Shown here: piece after piece, positions 45,275-54,973 of the stretch
How the letters are laid out: each line of letters starts with the position of its first letter
Numbering within the stretch: position 1 is the first letter of the stretch
NCBI GenBank assembly: GCA_046351395.1
Contig: JAXLYP010000040.1
Span: forward strand, 1 to 64,000
Reading direction: 5' to 3'
Length of the DNA stretch: 64,000 bases
Origin: CAYYKK01 sp046351395
Lineage (GTDB): Bacteria; Myxococcota_A; Polyangia; Polyangiales; Polyangiaceae
The notes under the pieces: model-generated
What the model saw: the letters and a program-made list of their open reading frames with translations, nothing else
Told to the model about the DNA's origin: nothing
The model's database searches: none
Translations under genes and position numbers: made by a program

Positions 45275-46810
45275 GTGTGGTGCGTCTATGAGGGCGTGGA
45301 ACGGAGCGCGATCTCGAACGAAGAGGTGGAGCAGCTCCGCCGTGAGATCGAGGAGCGCCGGCGCGAAGCCGCCGAGCGCGAGAAGGCGCTCGAAGCACTG
45401 CGGGAGCTCGTGCGCTCGCTCGAGGGCAAGAACGGGGCGCTCGAGAGCGCGCTGATCAACCACGCCGCGGAGATCGAGCTCCTCAAGCGGAGGCTGTTCG
45501 GGACGAAGTCGGAGCGCGCAGACACCAACGAGATGCAGCTCCTGCTCGGCGGCGTTCTGTCGGACCTCGCGCCGTTGCAGAAGGCGCTCGACGCGGCCCG
45601 CGGCGAGGGCAAGGGCGAGGGCGGGACGTCGGAGCCGCCCGAGCGAAAGAAGAAGGACCGACAACCGCCGACCGGTCGGAGAGATCTCGCTGCCTCGAAG
45701 CTGCCCGTCATCACGGTCGAGCTCACCGATCCCGAGCTCGCCGCGAAGGGGCGCCTCATCGGGTACGAAGACAGTCGCGAGCTGATGCGCGTGCGCGGTG
45801 GGTTCCGCGTGCTGCTAAAGCGCATGGCGAAGTACGAGGTCCCCGGCCCAGAGGGATTGACGGTAGCCGCCGTGCCGGCGCCTGTTCGACTGTTCCCTCG
45901 AGCCCTCTGCCACACGTCGGTGTTCGCCTGGCTCGTGGTCGAAAAGTTCGCGCTCGGAGTGCCCCATCATCGCCTGGAACAGCACCTCGCGGCCGAGGAC
46001 GAGTCCCTCGATCGCGGCACGATGTGTCGCTACGCGGAAGACGTCGGCGGCACGCTCGGCGCGACGATCGTCCACGCGATGTTCGAGGACGCGCGGACGA
46101 ACTGCCGCGTGTTCTCGACCGATGCGACCGGAGCCGCGATCCAGCCAGGCGAGTCGCCCACGGGCGCGAAGCAGGTCTGCAAGAGGGGCCACTTCTTCAC
46201 GATCGTCGCCGACTGCGATCACGTCCTGTACGAGTTCACGAGCAGCCATAGCTCGGCCTTCGTGCAAACACTGTTCAAGGGATTCACCGGCTTCCTCCAG
46301 AGCGACGCAAGCAGCGTCTACGACATCCTCGAGCGCGGTCCGCCAGACCCGAACAGCGAGACGCTGAAGCTCGTGGGATGCTGGGCCCATTGTCGCCGCT
46401 ACTTCTTCGAGGCGGCGGTCTGCAAGTACAAGGTCGGAGTCGAGGGACTCCATCGAATCCAGATGATCTATCGCGCGGACGCGGAGCTCGGCGACCTTCC
46501 GCCGTCGAAGCGTGTCGAGCGGCGCCGTGCGCGCGTGGCGCCCCTCATCGAAGACTTCTTCGTCTGGGTGGAGCGAGCGAGGCAGCTCGAGCCGGGCCGT
46601 ACGCTCGCGACGAAGGCGCTGGGCTACGCGCACAACCAGAGAGCCGAACTCGAGCGCGTCCTCCTCGACGGTCGCCTCCCACTCGACAACACCAGGAGCG
46701 AGCGCGCGCTCCGCAAGATCGTCGTCGGTCGCAAGAACTGGTTGTTCGACGGCAGCGAGACGCACGCCATGGCCTCGGGTCCTTGGCGAGGCGCGCCGCC
46801 CATGCCGTAG
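45275..46810 (+). CDS. IS66 transposase (TnpC), C-terminally truncated
   Basis: The N-terminal coiled coil (EEVEQLRREIEERRREAAER), a leucine-rich segment LLKRRLFGTKSER and a DDE domain are present: FSTDATGAAI supplies the first Asp, FLQSDASSVYD the second, and the late LPLDNTRSERALRKIVVGRKN the Glu region. Normal family sequence stops at LFDGSETHA; the last dozen residues (ASGPWRGAPPMP) read through into another gene on the opposite strand. About 40-50 family residues are missing. The GTG start is uncertain. Confidence 0.85.
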   Translation: MWCVYEGVERSAISNEEVEQLRREIEERRREAAEREKALEALRELVRSLEGKNGALESALINHAAEIELLKRRLFGTKSERADTNEMQLLLGGVLSDLAPLQKALDAARGEGKGEGGTSEPPERKKKDRQPPTGRRDLAASKLPVITVELTDPELAAKGRLIGYEDSRELMRVRGGFRVLLKRMAKYEVPGPEGLTVAAVPAPVRLFPRALCHTSVFAWLVVEKFALGVPHHRLEQHLAAEDESLDRGTMCRYAEDVGGTLGATIVHAMFEDARTNCRVFSTDATGAAIQPGESPTGAKQVCKRGHFFTIVADCDHVLYEFTSSHSSAFVQTLFKGFTGFLQSDASSVYDILERGPPDPNSETLKLVGCWAHCRRYFFEAAVCKYKVGVEGLHRIQMIYRADAELGDLPPSKRVERRRARVAPLIEDFFVWVERARQLEPGRTLATKALGYAHNQRAELERVLLDGRLPLDNTRSERALRKIVVGRKNWLFDGSETHAMASGPWRGAPPMP

Positions 46811-47588
46811 CGAGCAAATCGTGAAGGGCGTCCGTCAGTCTGTGCTGCCGCAGCACGGCATCGCGCGCCTCGCCGCGCGCGAGCGCCCGCGTGATCGTCG
46901 CGTAGAGCTCCAACGGAAACAGCGACAGATCGATCGTCGCTGGATCCACGTTCTTCGGCAGCGCGAAAGGGAGAGCCGGCTGAACCTTGCTCGAGGGCGC
47001 GCGCGTTCCCGTGTCGAAGTGCGGCGTCGCGACGAGCGGCGCCCTTTGCGGCGCGGCGGGCTGCGAAACCGCGGGCGCTGCGGTGCCGACCGCCGCCACG
47101 GCGACGGGGAGAGTAGGCTCCTGGCGCGGCGGCGGCCTTTGGTTCGGCGAGCAAGTAGGAAGGCGTCCTCATGGCCGGCTGCACGGGCTCGTGTTCGCTC
47201 GCGATACGCGGACGCGACGGCGAGGGTTCCGGCGCGTTCATCCGAGGCTGGGTCGTGGGGCGGTCGGGAAGCGTGATGGGGTTGGTGACCGGCTCGAGCG
47301 CGACCTCGCTCGCGGGCGGGTGACGCATTCGAACGAGGCGTTCAATCCGCGCATAGACGCGCGACAGAGCGAGCATGCTGCGGGGATCGCCCTCCGAGAG
47401 ATCGCCCCCCACCCGAGCCGCCCAATACGCCCTGGCGACGACGGCCGTCTCGGCGTCGATGCCGAGCCGATCGCGTAGGGTCGCGTGGGACGCGGACGGA
47501 TCTCCCGCTCGTACACCAAGAGCTCTGCATACGCCTCGATCGACAATGGAGGCGGAGTGGGCTTCCCAGTCGGTTGGCTCGGACTCAT
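46783..47588 (-). pseudogene. Frameshifted, 3'-truncated gene (DLSLFPLELYA-type C-terminus)
   Basis: Starts with ATG (coupled to the upstream stop, ATGA) as MSPSQPTGKP and SIEAYAELLVYEREI. It shifts frame near 47510 into HATLRDRLGIDAETAVVA and LSRVYARIERLVRM, shifts again near 47120 into EPTLPVAVAAVGTAA, and ends with VDPATIDLSLFPLELYA and LLATAWAARLAKDP at the IS66 junction. The ending resembles C-terminal modules of polyangial DUF2169-type proteins associated with secretion clusters, from memory. Two frameshifts plus loss of the end make it nonfunctional unless the sequence is wrong. Confidence 0.65.
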
Positions 47589-48819
47589 CGAATCTTCTCC
47601 AAGAGCTGGTGGAGCTGCTGCGAGACGCCGTCGGGATCGGGACATCCGTCCAATGGGTAACCGCCCACGCGGCGTTTCACCGCCCGGTCGGACTCGAGGC
47701 TGTCTTCCTTCAGCGCGAGATCGATCTCCCCGGCGCGCACCCGGATGAACTCCGTCGGGCGCGTGCGATCCGCGAGCTCGAGGAGGCCGAGCGCGGCGCT
47801 CCTATCCATCGACGCGATCGCGAGCGCCTCGTCGAAGCACGTGTGGCAAACCCCTGCCGCGCGCTCCTTCTCGAGGCAAAGCCGCGGAAGCCCACTCGCG
47901 AACGTCGCGTCGAGTCCTTGGGGCCAGTCGTAGGACACGGCGCACGGCGCGTCCGGATACGGCGCCAACTCTTGCTCGAGATGCGCGAGCATCGCGCGCG
48001 CCTCGGGTTCGCGCCCCAAGCGCACGAGCGCGGCCGCGACGTGGACTCGAACCCTGGCCTGAAGGACGGCGTCGTCGCTCGGCAGCGCTTTCATGGCCGT
48101 CCGCACGCTTTCGAAGGCGTCGCTTCGGCCCTGCGCCGCGACCGCCTCCAGCAGCTCGAAATAACGCGCAGGCCGATCCTCTGCTGCGAGATCCTTCATC
48201 GCAGGCAGCACCTGTTTTTCGGCTCCGAAGCGCGCGACGTTGTCGACGGCGTCCGTGAACGCCATCGGGTCGAGCTGCGGTCTGCCCGCGGCGTCGTCGT
48301 ACCCCACCGGCCGCGCAGCCAACGTTCGGGCCTGATCGTACTGGCCGTCGAGGAGTGCCAGCGTCGACTTCCAGACCGCCTTCCCATCCTCGTCGCGCGC
48401 CGCTGTTTCCAACGCCTTCCTCGCCCGCGGGAGATCGCCACACGCGAGGGATGCCAGCATCAGGACGCCATTCGACGGTGCGCGCGTTCCCACTTCCTTC
48501 TCCATCGCGTCGAGGAACGGCGCGCCCGCGGTCGGGTCGATTTCGCACGCCACCTTCGCCACTCTTCCCAGCTCCGGGAGCCGAAACGGCGCCCGCTTGT
48601 CGCCCAGCGCGAGCCGCTTGCCGAGCTCGAGGAAATCCATCGCGAGCGCGCGCCGGGACGAGTTGGGATCGACCGACGCGCTCGCCAAGCCCGAAGCGAG
48701 CGCGCTCGGCATGGGCGCGCTCGGCGCGTCGGATGGGGGTGGGGCGCCGGCTTGCTCGAGCAAGCCGCCACCGCAGCAGCGAGCACCACACCGACGTGGG
48801 CGGGCGGCTTCGCTCGCAC
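47585..48819 (-). CDS. Lipoprotein with helical repeats, frameshifted near its signal peptide
   Basis: A strong ribosome site (GGAGG) precedes a GTG at 48819. The signal AKPPAHVGVVLAAAVAAC with lipobox AVAAC is in one frame. The body, from about 48763 to 47585 (QAGAPPPSDAPSAP onwards), is in another, so an indel lies at about 48740-48770. The body is a helical, TPR-like domain of 380 residues (LMLASLACGDLPRARKAL, ARVRVHVAAALVRLGREPEA) with a CHTC pair (GVCHTCFDEALAIA). The stop overlaps the next gene's start. Middle gene of a three-gene run in which all members carry frameshifts. Confidence 0.65.
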
Positions 48820-48821
48820 GG

Positions 48822-49302
48822 TCAACCTCCCTCCGACGGCCTGTTCGCCGCGGCCGAATCCGGGGCCTGGGTCGTGAACAGCGCCGGCAACGTCAGCGAC
48901 CCCTGCGCCGCATCGACGGGTGGGCGTAAGACGCGAGCGGGTTGTCGCGGACGAACGGGATGGGCTGAGCGAACTCGTCCGAATCCCCGGCGAGCTTCCC
49001 ATACCGCTCGTAGGTGTCCGTCTCCGGGAAGGGCTCGGCCCAATGGCGTCGATCATCGGCTTGATCATGTCGTAGGTGTCGGTCTTGCTCCGGTTGGCGA
49101 TCAGTGCGGCCTGGCGCGCCTTGCGCTTGTCGACCTCGTCGAGGTAGGCCTTCCTGAGCTCCTCGGTCCTCCGGTTGACCAGCACCGGATCGATGGTACC
49201 CGTCGTGAACAATCGGCGAATGGCGTCCGGCGCGGCGCCCTGCCCCGAGCCCGCGTGATCCCGCCAAGCCTGCTGCGCGAGGCCCTCCTCGTCGCACGTC
49301 AC
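48822..49302 (-). pseudogene. Frameshifted small gene upstream of the helical lipoprotein
   Basis: Three consecutive frames give one coherent product of about 160 residues: TCDEEGLAQQAWRDHAG to KPMIDAIG, then (shift near 49040) EPFPETDTYERYGKLAGD to SYAHPSMR, then (shift near 48910) AQGSLTLPALFTTQAP to the stop at 48822. The stop overlaps the ribosome site of the following lipoprotein, so they formed an operon. No family recognised. The true start may be upstream of 49302. Confidence 0.55.
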
Positions 49303-49409
49303 GATGGAGGCGCGGGTGCGTGGCTGACGGAACGTTCGAGCGCACCTCTGGCGCGTTCGAGGGGGCGACTGGCGCGTAATGGTGCGCGCAAGCGTGCTAC
49401 CTCGCGGGC

Positions 49410-50756
49410 ATGCATCGATTCTCCCTCCTCATTGTCGCGCTCGCCGTGGCAGCGTGTGGAACTGGCGCGGAAAAGAAGGGCGGCACGAGCGCGGCCCGCG
49501 GCGTCGCGTCCGACGTCTCGTCAGCAAGCGGTCCGGTCGCATCCAGTGCACCCGCGGCGCGATTCGCGAAGCAAGTGCAGCCCGCCGTGTCGGCGATGTG
49601 CGCGAAAGCACGGAGTGCGTTCGGATACGGCTCCGAGTGCATCGAGACCGAGTTGCCGGAGCTCGCGAGCGCCGCCGGCAAAATCTTCCGACTGGTGCGG
49701 AAGAACGACCCCACCGCCCCCTGGCGGTACGCGCTGGTCCGACCCGATGGGGAGATTGTCGTCGGTCGCGGCGGCGGGGACGGAGGTCACGGCGATATCG
49801 TCCGTGAGGTGCTGCGCGCGAGCGACGCGCGCACGATGGCGCCGGAGCTCCTCGCGAAGCTGCACGCGGAGCTCGACATCGAAGCGGCCGTCGCGCGCTG
49901 TTTGCCCGGATCGAACGACGCGCTCACCGATGTCGACGGGAACGCGATCGCCTGCGCGGCCCCGAAGATCGAAAAGCAGGGGGCCGACGTATTCCTCACG
50001 TATTCCATCGAGCAGTTCCCTCATCCGCGGCTCTTGAATCGCGACGCGCACGAGCTTTGGACGCGACGGATCGAGGTGAAGGAGCACGAACTCGCGTCCT
50101 CCTCGGGTGAAGGCGCGAAGCTTGGGCCGGGCGCGACGCCGCCCGCGTCCAGTCCGCCGACGCCCACGATGACGACGCCGCCGAGCCATCTTGCGAAGCC
50201 CGTCGAGGCGGACGCGGCGCTGAGTGACGCCCTCTGCAAGAAGGCCGTGGAGAGTGTCTCCGGGATCGAGGGCCAGAAGTGCAAAGCGTATGCGTATCCG
50301 TCGCTCACCCTGCCCACGGGAAGCCTCTATTACCTCGCGAACGACGCCGGGGAGCGTCACCTCTATGGCCTCAAGAAACCCGACGGGACAATCGTCGTTG
50401 GGTACGATCTCGAGACCACCGAGAACCCGCTCGTACCGCTCGTGAAGTCGTACGACCCGGCCGCGGTACCGCCTGCGACGTTCGTCGCGGCGTACCTGTT
50501 CCTCCACGGCGATTCGTCCAAACTCCTTTGTCTGCCTGGCGCGGGGGACGTGATCCCGGGCGCGGATTGTGCGGCCCCGACGGTCACCAAGAAAGCGGGC
50601 GGCGGACTCGTCGCGACGTTCATCGTGCAAGAGGCGGCCGAGCCCGACATCAACGGGATGATCGACGAGCCCGCGGTACGTTCGTTTTCGATGGCATTCA
50701 GCGAGGGGGGCGGAAGCTCGGGGGATGGCATCCGCCTCGTCGATCTGCGAGAGTGA
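49410..50756 (+). CDS. Lipoprotein with two related domains
   Basis: 448 residues; signal with lipobox AVAAC. Two parts share a pattern: residues about 55-125 (VSAMCAKARSAFGYGSECIE, then RYALVRPDGEIVVGR) and about 270-340 (LCKKAVESVSGIEGQKCKAY, then HLYGLKKPDGTIVVGY). Each has two Cys and an RPDG/KPDG beta turn, pointing to an internal duplication. A Pro/Thr linker separates them. No family recognised. Confidence 0.78.
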   Translation: MHRFSLLIVALAVAACGTGAEKKGGTSAARGVASDVSSASGPVASSAPAARFAKQVQPAVSAMCAKARSAFGYGSECIETELPELASAAGKIFRLVRKNDPTAPWRYALVRPDGEIVVGRGGGDGGHGDIVREVLRASDARTMAPELLAKLHAELDIEAAVARCLPGSNDALTDVDGNAIACAAPKIEKQGADVFLTYSIEQFPHPRLLNRDAHELWTRRIEVKEHELASSSGEGAKLGPGATPPASSPPTPTMTTPPSHLAKPVEADAALSDALCKKAVESVSGIEGQKCKAYAYPSLTLPTGSLYYLANDAGERHLYGLKKPDGTIVVGYDLETTENPLVPLVKSYDPAAVPPATFVAAYLFLHGDSSKLLCLPGAGDVIPGADCAAPTVTKKAGGGLVATFIVQEAAEPDINGMIDEPAVRSFSMAFSEGGGSSGDGIRLVDLRE

Positions 50757-50876
50757 TCGCGAGAGCGCGCGCATGCAGCGCAGACATCGTGTCGACCTTC
50801 GTCGACTGTCTGCCAATTCGTCGCGGGGTTCATCGACGTCGGTCGAAGCGCTGGAAGACAGAGGGGACGGGGGGCG

Positions 50877-51488
50877 TCAGAGGTCGGGCGGGGGCGTCTC
50901 GAGGCGAACCTGCACGTCGGTGGTGACGCCTTCACGCAGCACCCTGAGAACGACGACGTGGCCGGGGCCTGCCACGTGCGCGAGAAACGGGATTGGGCCC
51001 GCGCCATCCAACGCCACGTCGTCGAACCGGACAATCACGTCGCCCACGCGGAGCCCGTCCCGCTTGGCTGGACTGTCTGCGTCGAACCCACGCACGTAGG
51101 CGCCATGGGCGTCTTCTCCGCTGGGCAACGTGTCCCCCGCGGACACGCCGAGCCACGCCTCCCTGACGTAGGCTCCCCCCGCCTCGGCCAGGTGCGAGAG
51201 GAGCGGCGCCACGGTTTCGACGGGCCACGCGACCCGTGAACCGAGCACGCGCCCGAACGCGAGGCCCACCCACGTTCCCTCGGCATCGAGGAGGGCCGTG
51301 CGTTCGGACGGCAGTTCGCCCCCGCGTTCGTTCGGCGCCGCGAACCAGAGCATCCGCATGCCCCCGAGCGCCGGCTCCGCGTCGAGCGGCGGCGGCTCGA
51401 CGAGGACGCTCGGCCGCAGGGCGGGCATCTTTCCCGTCGCGAGCGTCAGGAACGCGACCCGATCGCCTGGTCGCGGCAATGGATCCAT
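50877..51488 (-). CDS. PDZ-domain protein, remnant of a trypsin-like (HtrA) protein
   Basis: 203 residues. The C-terminal 90 residues are a PDZ domain (AWLGVSAGDTLPSG, FDADSPAKRDGLRVGDVIVR). Before it, GTWVGLAFGRVLGSRVAWPVETVAPLL resembles the end of a trypsin-fold protease as in HtrA/DegP. The catalytic His, Asp and Ser part is missing. The same frame upstream of the ATG gives a hydrophobic RFVLALIAFAPP, suggesting a signal peptide whose start codon is not recognisable. Either a noncatalytic PDZ adaptor or a truncated gene. Confidence 0.6.
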   Translation of the reverse strand: MDPLPRPGDRVAFLTLATGKMPALRPSVLVEPPPLDAEPALGGMRMLWFAAPNERGGELPSERTALLDAEGTWVGLAFGRVLGSRVAWPVETVAPLLSHLAEAGGAYVREAWLGVSAGDTLPSGEDAHGAYVRGFDADSPAKRDGLRVGDVIVRFDDVALDGAGPIPFLAHVAGPGHVVVLRVLREGVTTDVQVRLETPPPDL

Positions 51489-51656
51489 TGGGGGCGCGAA
51501 GGCGATCAGCGCGAGGACGAAGCGCGAACGGGCAGCCCATCCACGTTGCGTGCGCGCATCATCGCATGGAGCGGCGCGCCCCGCGCGTAGACGAGCCCGA
51601 GGAGAGAGCGCGCGACGCTCGGCGCCCGCTCCGACTGCCTCGCTGTGCCGACGCCC

Positions 51657-52889
51657 TCACCCTGCGCCGCGGGCCTCGAGGGCGGCTTGCTCCTCGAGCT
51701 CCGCGAGCTCCGCGTCCGCGATTCGGTCGTCGATCGCCTTGTCGACGAGGACCCGGACGCGGCGCTCCGTGAGCTGCTCGGCGACGACGCGCGCGCGGGC
51801 TCGGGCGTCCGTCTGTTGCGAGAGGCCGATCGCCCAAGCCGCCGCGACGCGTCTCCTCGGCGGCGTCGACGGATCCGAGAGCGCGCGCAGGAGCTCGTCC
51901 GGCGTGAGCGCGACGCCCCGATACGATGCCTGGAGCGCGCTTCTCAGGCGCTCCCGCGCGGCGGACGCGGAGCGGGAGTCGAGCTCGAGGGCCGTGGTCG
52001 CGATTTTGTCCGCGCCCGCCTCGGCCATGGCTTCCTTGATGCGCGCCTCCATGGCGACTGTCTGCCGCCCGAGGCCGACGGAGATCCGTCGGCCGTCGAG
52101 CGTCGTGATGAGCAGCGCCGGTCGATGCAGCCACTCTCCGACGGAGACGTCTTCGATGTCCGTGAAGCGGAGCGCGACGGTCGCGCCCAGGCGAGGCCGG
52201 ACGAGGATGCCGTCCGCGCCGACGGTGACGCGCGCCCGCGGGAAGAACTTCCCGATGGCGTACCCCCCGAGCCAGGGCAGGAACACGAACCCGATGTTGA
52301 TCGCCGGGACGTGGGTCGGTAGGTGCGGGATCACCACGGTCCCGATCGCCGTCGCCAGGCCGGCGAGCACGACGCCGAGCACCGCGCCGAGCACGGGGCC
52401 CGCGGTCGCCGCGGATCGGCGGTGCGACGCGCCCTGGCCGACGCCGTCGAGCAGGACCTTCGCGAGGGCCTCGTCCGGGACCGCGACGTCGAGGACGCGT
52501 CCGTCTCGCGCGCGGATCTCGACGGACGGCGGGATGCCCGGGACGTAGTGCGCAGCCTCGACGTCACGCGGCTCGAAGCGCCCGACGAGCGCCCCTCGAT
52601 CGTCGAGCAGATCGACGCCCGAGGGCCGCACCACGAAGCGGGAGGCCCGTTTGAGCGGCGGGATCAGGCTCGTGAGAGGCAGCGCCCCCCAGCCAACGAT
52701 GAGGGCGAACCCGATGAGCGCGTCCGGCACGCGGCGCACCGAGCTCAGGACGCACAGTTCGAGCGTGACGAGCGAAGGCAAAAGCTCGAGCGCAGTGCGC
52801 GCGGCGCGCCGCGCGAGGCTCCGGTGCGCGAGCCGATACGTCAGGCGCCCGAGCTCGCGTCCCGGCTCGCCCGACGTCACGCCGGTCAC
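51657..52889 (-). CDS. Membrane protein of unknown function
   Basis: 410 residues from a GTG overlapping the HD gene stop (GTGA). Two membrane regions: one near residues 55-85 (LIGFALIVGWGALPLTSLIP) and one near 180-225 (GPVLGAVLGVVLAGLATAIG, GFVFLPWLGGYAIGKFF). Between and after them are beta-rich PH-like stretches (FVVRPSGVDLLDDRGALVGR, LRFTDIEDVSVGEWLHR). The last 130 residues are helical. No family recognised. Final gene of a five-gene overlapping operon. Confidence 0.78.
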   Translation of the reverse strand: MTGVTSGEPGRELGRLTYRLAHRSLARRAARTALELLPSLVTLELCVLSSVRRVPDALIGFALIVGWGALPLTSLIPPLKRASRFVVRPSGVDLLDDRGALVGRFEPRDVEAAHYVPGIPPSVEIRARDGRVLDVAVPDEALAKVLLDGVGQGASHRRSAATAGPVLGAVLGVVLAGLATAIGTVVIPHLPTHVPAINIGFVFLPWLGGYAIGKFFPRARVTVGADGILVRPRLGATVALRFTDIEDVSVGEWLHRPALLITTLDGRRISVGLGRQTVAMEARIKEAMAEAGADKIATTALELDSRSASAARERLRSALQASYRGVALTPDELLRALSDPSTPPRRRVAAAWAIGLSQQTDARARARVVAEQLTERRVRVLVDKAIDDRIADAELAELEEQAALEARGAG

Positions 52890-53542
52890 GCTCGCCCGCT
52901 GAGGTGATCGAGGGACGCGCTGAGGTTGCGGCGCGCGCGCGCCTCGAACCGCTCGACGAACCATGCGGTCGCGAAGATCGTCGTCCGCTCCAAGAACCCT
53001 CGCAGGATGCGCGCGCGCCCCTCGCGGAACGCGTCGTCCGGGACCCACGCGTACTCCGCGCGCACGCCCCGCTCGTACGCCGCGAACGTCGCCTCGTCGG
53101 CGCCGAGGATCGAGAGATCGACGTCGACGAGCAGCGCGGCGTCCGGCGTGTCCGGCACGGCGTCGTGCTTCGTCGCGAGCACGAGCGCCGCGACGCGATC
53201 CGCGCACGCGCTCTCGGCGCCGCCCGTGAGGAGCGCCTCGCGCGCCCACGCGGCGCTCGCCTCCTCGTTTCCCTTCGCCTTCGGATCGTAGATGGCGTCG
53301 TGGAACCAGAGCCCGAGCTCGACCTCCGCGGCGCGGACGTGCGCCCCGTCGCCGTCCGCGGCACGAGCCGCGACGGCTTCGTCGAAGACGGCGAGGCACG
53401 CGAGGAGGTGCGACGTCCCGTGGTACGCGCGGTGCGGCTCCGCCCAGCGCGCGCACACCTCGTCGAAGAGCGCCGGCGCGGCCGACGCGCCGACGGCGGA
53501 CCACGCGCGCGCCCACCTCGCCGGATCGAGGGCCGCGCTCAT
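52886..53542 (-). CDS. HD-domain metal-dependent phosphohydrolase (predicted)
   Basis: 218 residues. Conserved HD-superfamily residues: YHGTSHLLACL (first His), LWFHDAIYDP (His-Asp), TKHDA and DVDLSILG (distal Asp). This is the pattern of the stand-alone predicted HD phosphohydrolases of about 200-220 residues. Substrate unknown. Starts one base after the Cys-rich gene and overlaps the membrane protein gene. Confidence 0.88.
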   Translation of the reverse strand: MSAALDPARWARAWSAVGASAAPALFDEVCARWAEPHRAYHGTSHLLACLAVFDEAVAARAADGDGAHVRAAEVELGLWFHDAIYDPKAKGNEEASAAWAREALLTGGAESACADRVAALVLATKHDAVPDTPDAALLVDVDLSILGADEATFAAYERGVRAEYAWVPDDAFREGRARILRGFLERTTIFATAWFVERFEARARRNLSASLDHLSGRA

Positions 53543-53543
53543 G

Positions 53544-53969
53544 TCAGCAACCGAGGCACCCGAGGGACTGATCGCCGCATTCGAACTCGAGGGCGTCCTT
53601 CTTCAGGCACGCCGCGGGTACGCAGCGCGACTCTCCTTGGCGCAGGAGGTGGACGTTGTCGCAGAAGAAATCCTCGCCGCACTCGTCGCAGATGCAGTTG
53701 CACCCGATCTCGCAGCTGAGCCCTGCCCTGCACGACTTCGGCACGCACGCGAACTGCTTCTTGCCGTTGACGTAGAGCTCGTGACCGAGGAACCCGCACT
53801 CGAGATCGTTCGGGCACGAGGCCCCGAAACCCGCGCACGGGATGTACTCGACGGGGTCGGGGACGAGCGCGACGCACCCCGACGATCCCGCGCTCGACGC
53901 GGCGAACAGCGCCGCGAACGCGACGCCGACGAGCGCGACCGCGGCGCGCTTGCTCGGTACACGGCTCAT
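53544..53969 (-). CDS. Cys-rich secreted/lipoprotein (141 aa)
   Basis: Hydrophobic signal with a candidate lipid-modified Cys in AGSSGC. The mature part has about 18 cysteines (GFGASCPNDLECGF, CRAGLSCEIGCNCICDECG, CLKKDALEFECG). A small disulfide-rich extracytoplasmic domain. It overlaps the TPR/PEGA-like gene by four bases (ATGA). Function unknown. Confidence 0.8.
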   Translation of the reverse strand: MSRVPSKRAAVALVGVAFAALFAASSAGSSGCVALVPDPVEYIPCAGFGASCPNDLECGFLGHELYVNGKKQFACVPKSCRAGLSCEIGCNCICDECGEDFFCDNVHLLRQGESRCVPAACLKKDALEFECGDQSLGCLGC

Positions 53970-54973
53970 CGGAAGCTCCCCTCGAGCGCGAGTCCGGCGG
54001 GCGTGACGCGCACCTGCGCGACCGGCTTGGGCGCGCCCTCCGCGCCGCCGCTCGGCGCGGTGAGCAGGACGACGATCCCCGCGCCCACGAGCGCGCCGGC
54101 GCCGATGAGGAGGCCGGTCGAGGCCCACGCGAGGGAGTGCGCGTCCTGTTGCGCCGAGATGAGGGCGGGCGGGCAATAGAGGCCGTTCTCGTTCGCCTTG
54201 CACCCGTCCACCTGCGAGCCGTAGGCGACGCCCCCGACCACGAAGCCCGCGATCCCGGCGGCGATCCCGGTGCCCCCGATCACGAAGCCCGCGATGCGCT
54301 GGCCCCGGCCCGGCGACGCGCTCGAGGGCTTCGTCGCGTCCTTGGGCTCGGGCTTCGGTTTGGGCGTGTCGTCCGGTGGAGCGCCCTCGTCGTCCTCGAG
54401 TGCGGGCACCGCGAGGTGCACCGTCTTGCCCTCCTCGACGACGTCCAGCGAGAGGCGCCGGGGCTTCTTTCCGGGCGCGCTGACGTCCACGTCGAAGTGA
54501 CCCTGATCGCAGGGGAACGGGGTCCCCCACGCGTCGGGGACGATCACCGAACCCTGCTTCTTCACCTCGAGGCCCGGGGCGCGCGCCTCGGGCGGCACGT
54601 CGATGACGAGGTGCGGGACGCGCGGCTCGAGGCGCTTCACGCGCTCCTCCGTGTCCTGCTCCTTCGCCTTCTCCCCGGCCTTTCGCGCGCGCCCGTTCGC
54701 GGCCTGATAGTGGATGACGGCGCTCGCGAGCTTGCCGCTCTGCTCGTAGCACTCGCCGAGGTTCACGGCGGTCCCGATCCCCTGGATGAGCTTGTCCGCC
54801 GCGGCGAGCTTCGGGCACGCGTGCTCGTAGTCCTTGGCCTCCATGAGCTTTCGACCCTCGTCGAAGAGCGCGGTGCCCTGCGCGCGCGTGTCGGTCTCGT
54901 CGGCGTGCGCCGCGCGCGCGAAGGAGGCGGTGAGGAGGGCGGCGGAGAGGACGATCGTTCGTCTCATGGGCAT
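53966..54973 (-). CDS. TPR + PEGA-like periplasmic protein with membrane anchor
   Basis: 335 residues; signal peptide (SAALLTASFARAAHA). Residues 25-125 are TPR-like (AQGTALFDEGRKLMEAKDY, GTAVNLGECYEQSGKLASA). Residues about 130-205 are a beta sandwich of PEGA type (VPHLVIDVPPEARAPGLEVK, HFDVDVSAPGKKPRRLSL). Two hydrophobic helices lie near 240-310. This design recurs next to Ser/Thr kinases in myxobacteria. The start overlaps the kinase stop (ATGA). Confidence 0.85.
   Translation of the reverse strand: MPMRRTIVLSAALLTASFARAAHADETDTRAQGTALFDEGRKLMEAKDYEHACPKLAAADKLIQGIGTAVNLGECYEQSGKLASAVIHYQAANGRARKAGEKAKEQDTEERVKRLEPRVPHLVIDVPPEARAPGLEVKKQGSVIVPDAWGTPFPCDQGHFDVDVSAPGKKPRRLSLDVVEEGKTVHLAVPALEDDEGAPPDDTPKPKPEPKDATKPSSASPGRGQRIAGFVIGGTGIAAGIAGFVVGGVAYGSQVDGCKANENGLYCPPALISAQQDAHSLAWASTGLLIGAGALVGAGIVVLLTAPSGGAEGAPKPVAQVRVTPAGLALEGSFR

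Larger units (their letters stand above)
44551..46783 (+). mobile_element. IS66-family element, right end missing
   Basis: Three plus-strand genes in the IS66 order (orf1-, orf2- and transposase-type). The left end is probably the GTAACCGCTGCG at 44551, which fits the GTAA-type tips of the family. The transposase loses homology near 46775, where a minus-strand gene fragment begins, so the right inverted repeat and the last part of the transposase are gone and the copy should be immobile. An 8-bp target duplication cannot be checked for lack of a right end. Confidence 0.8.
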
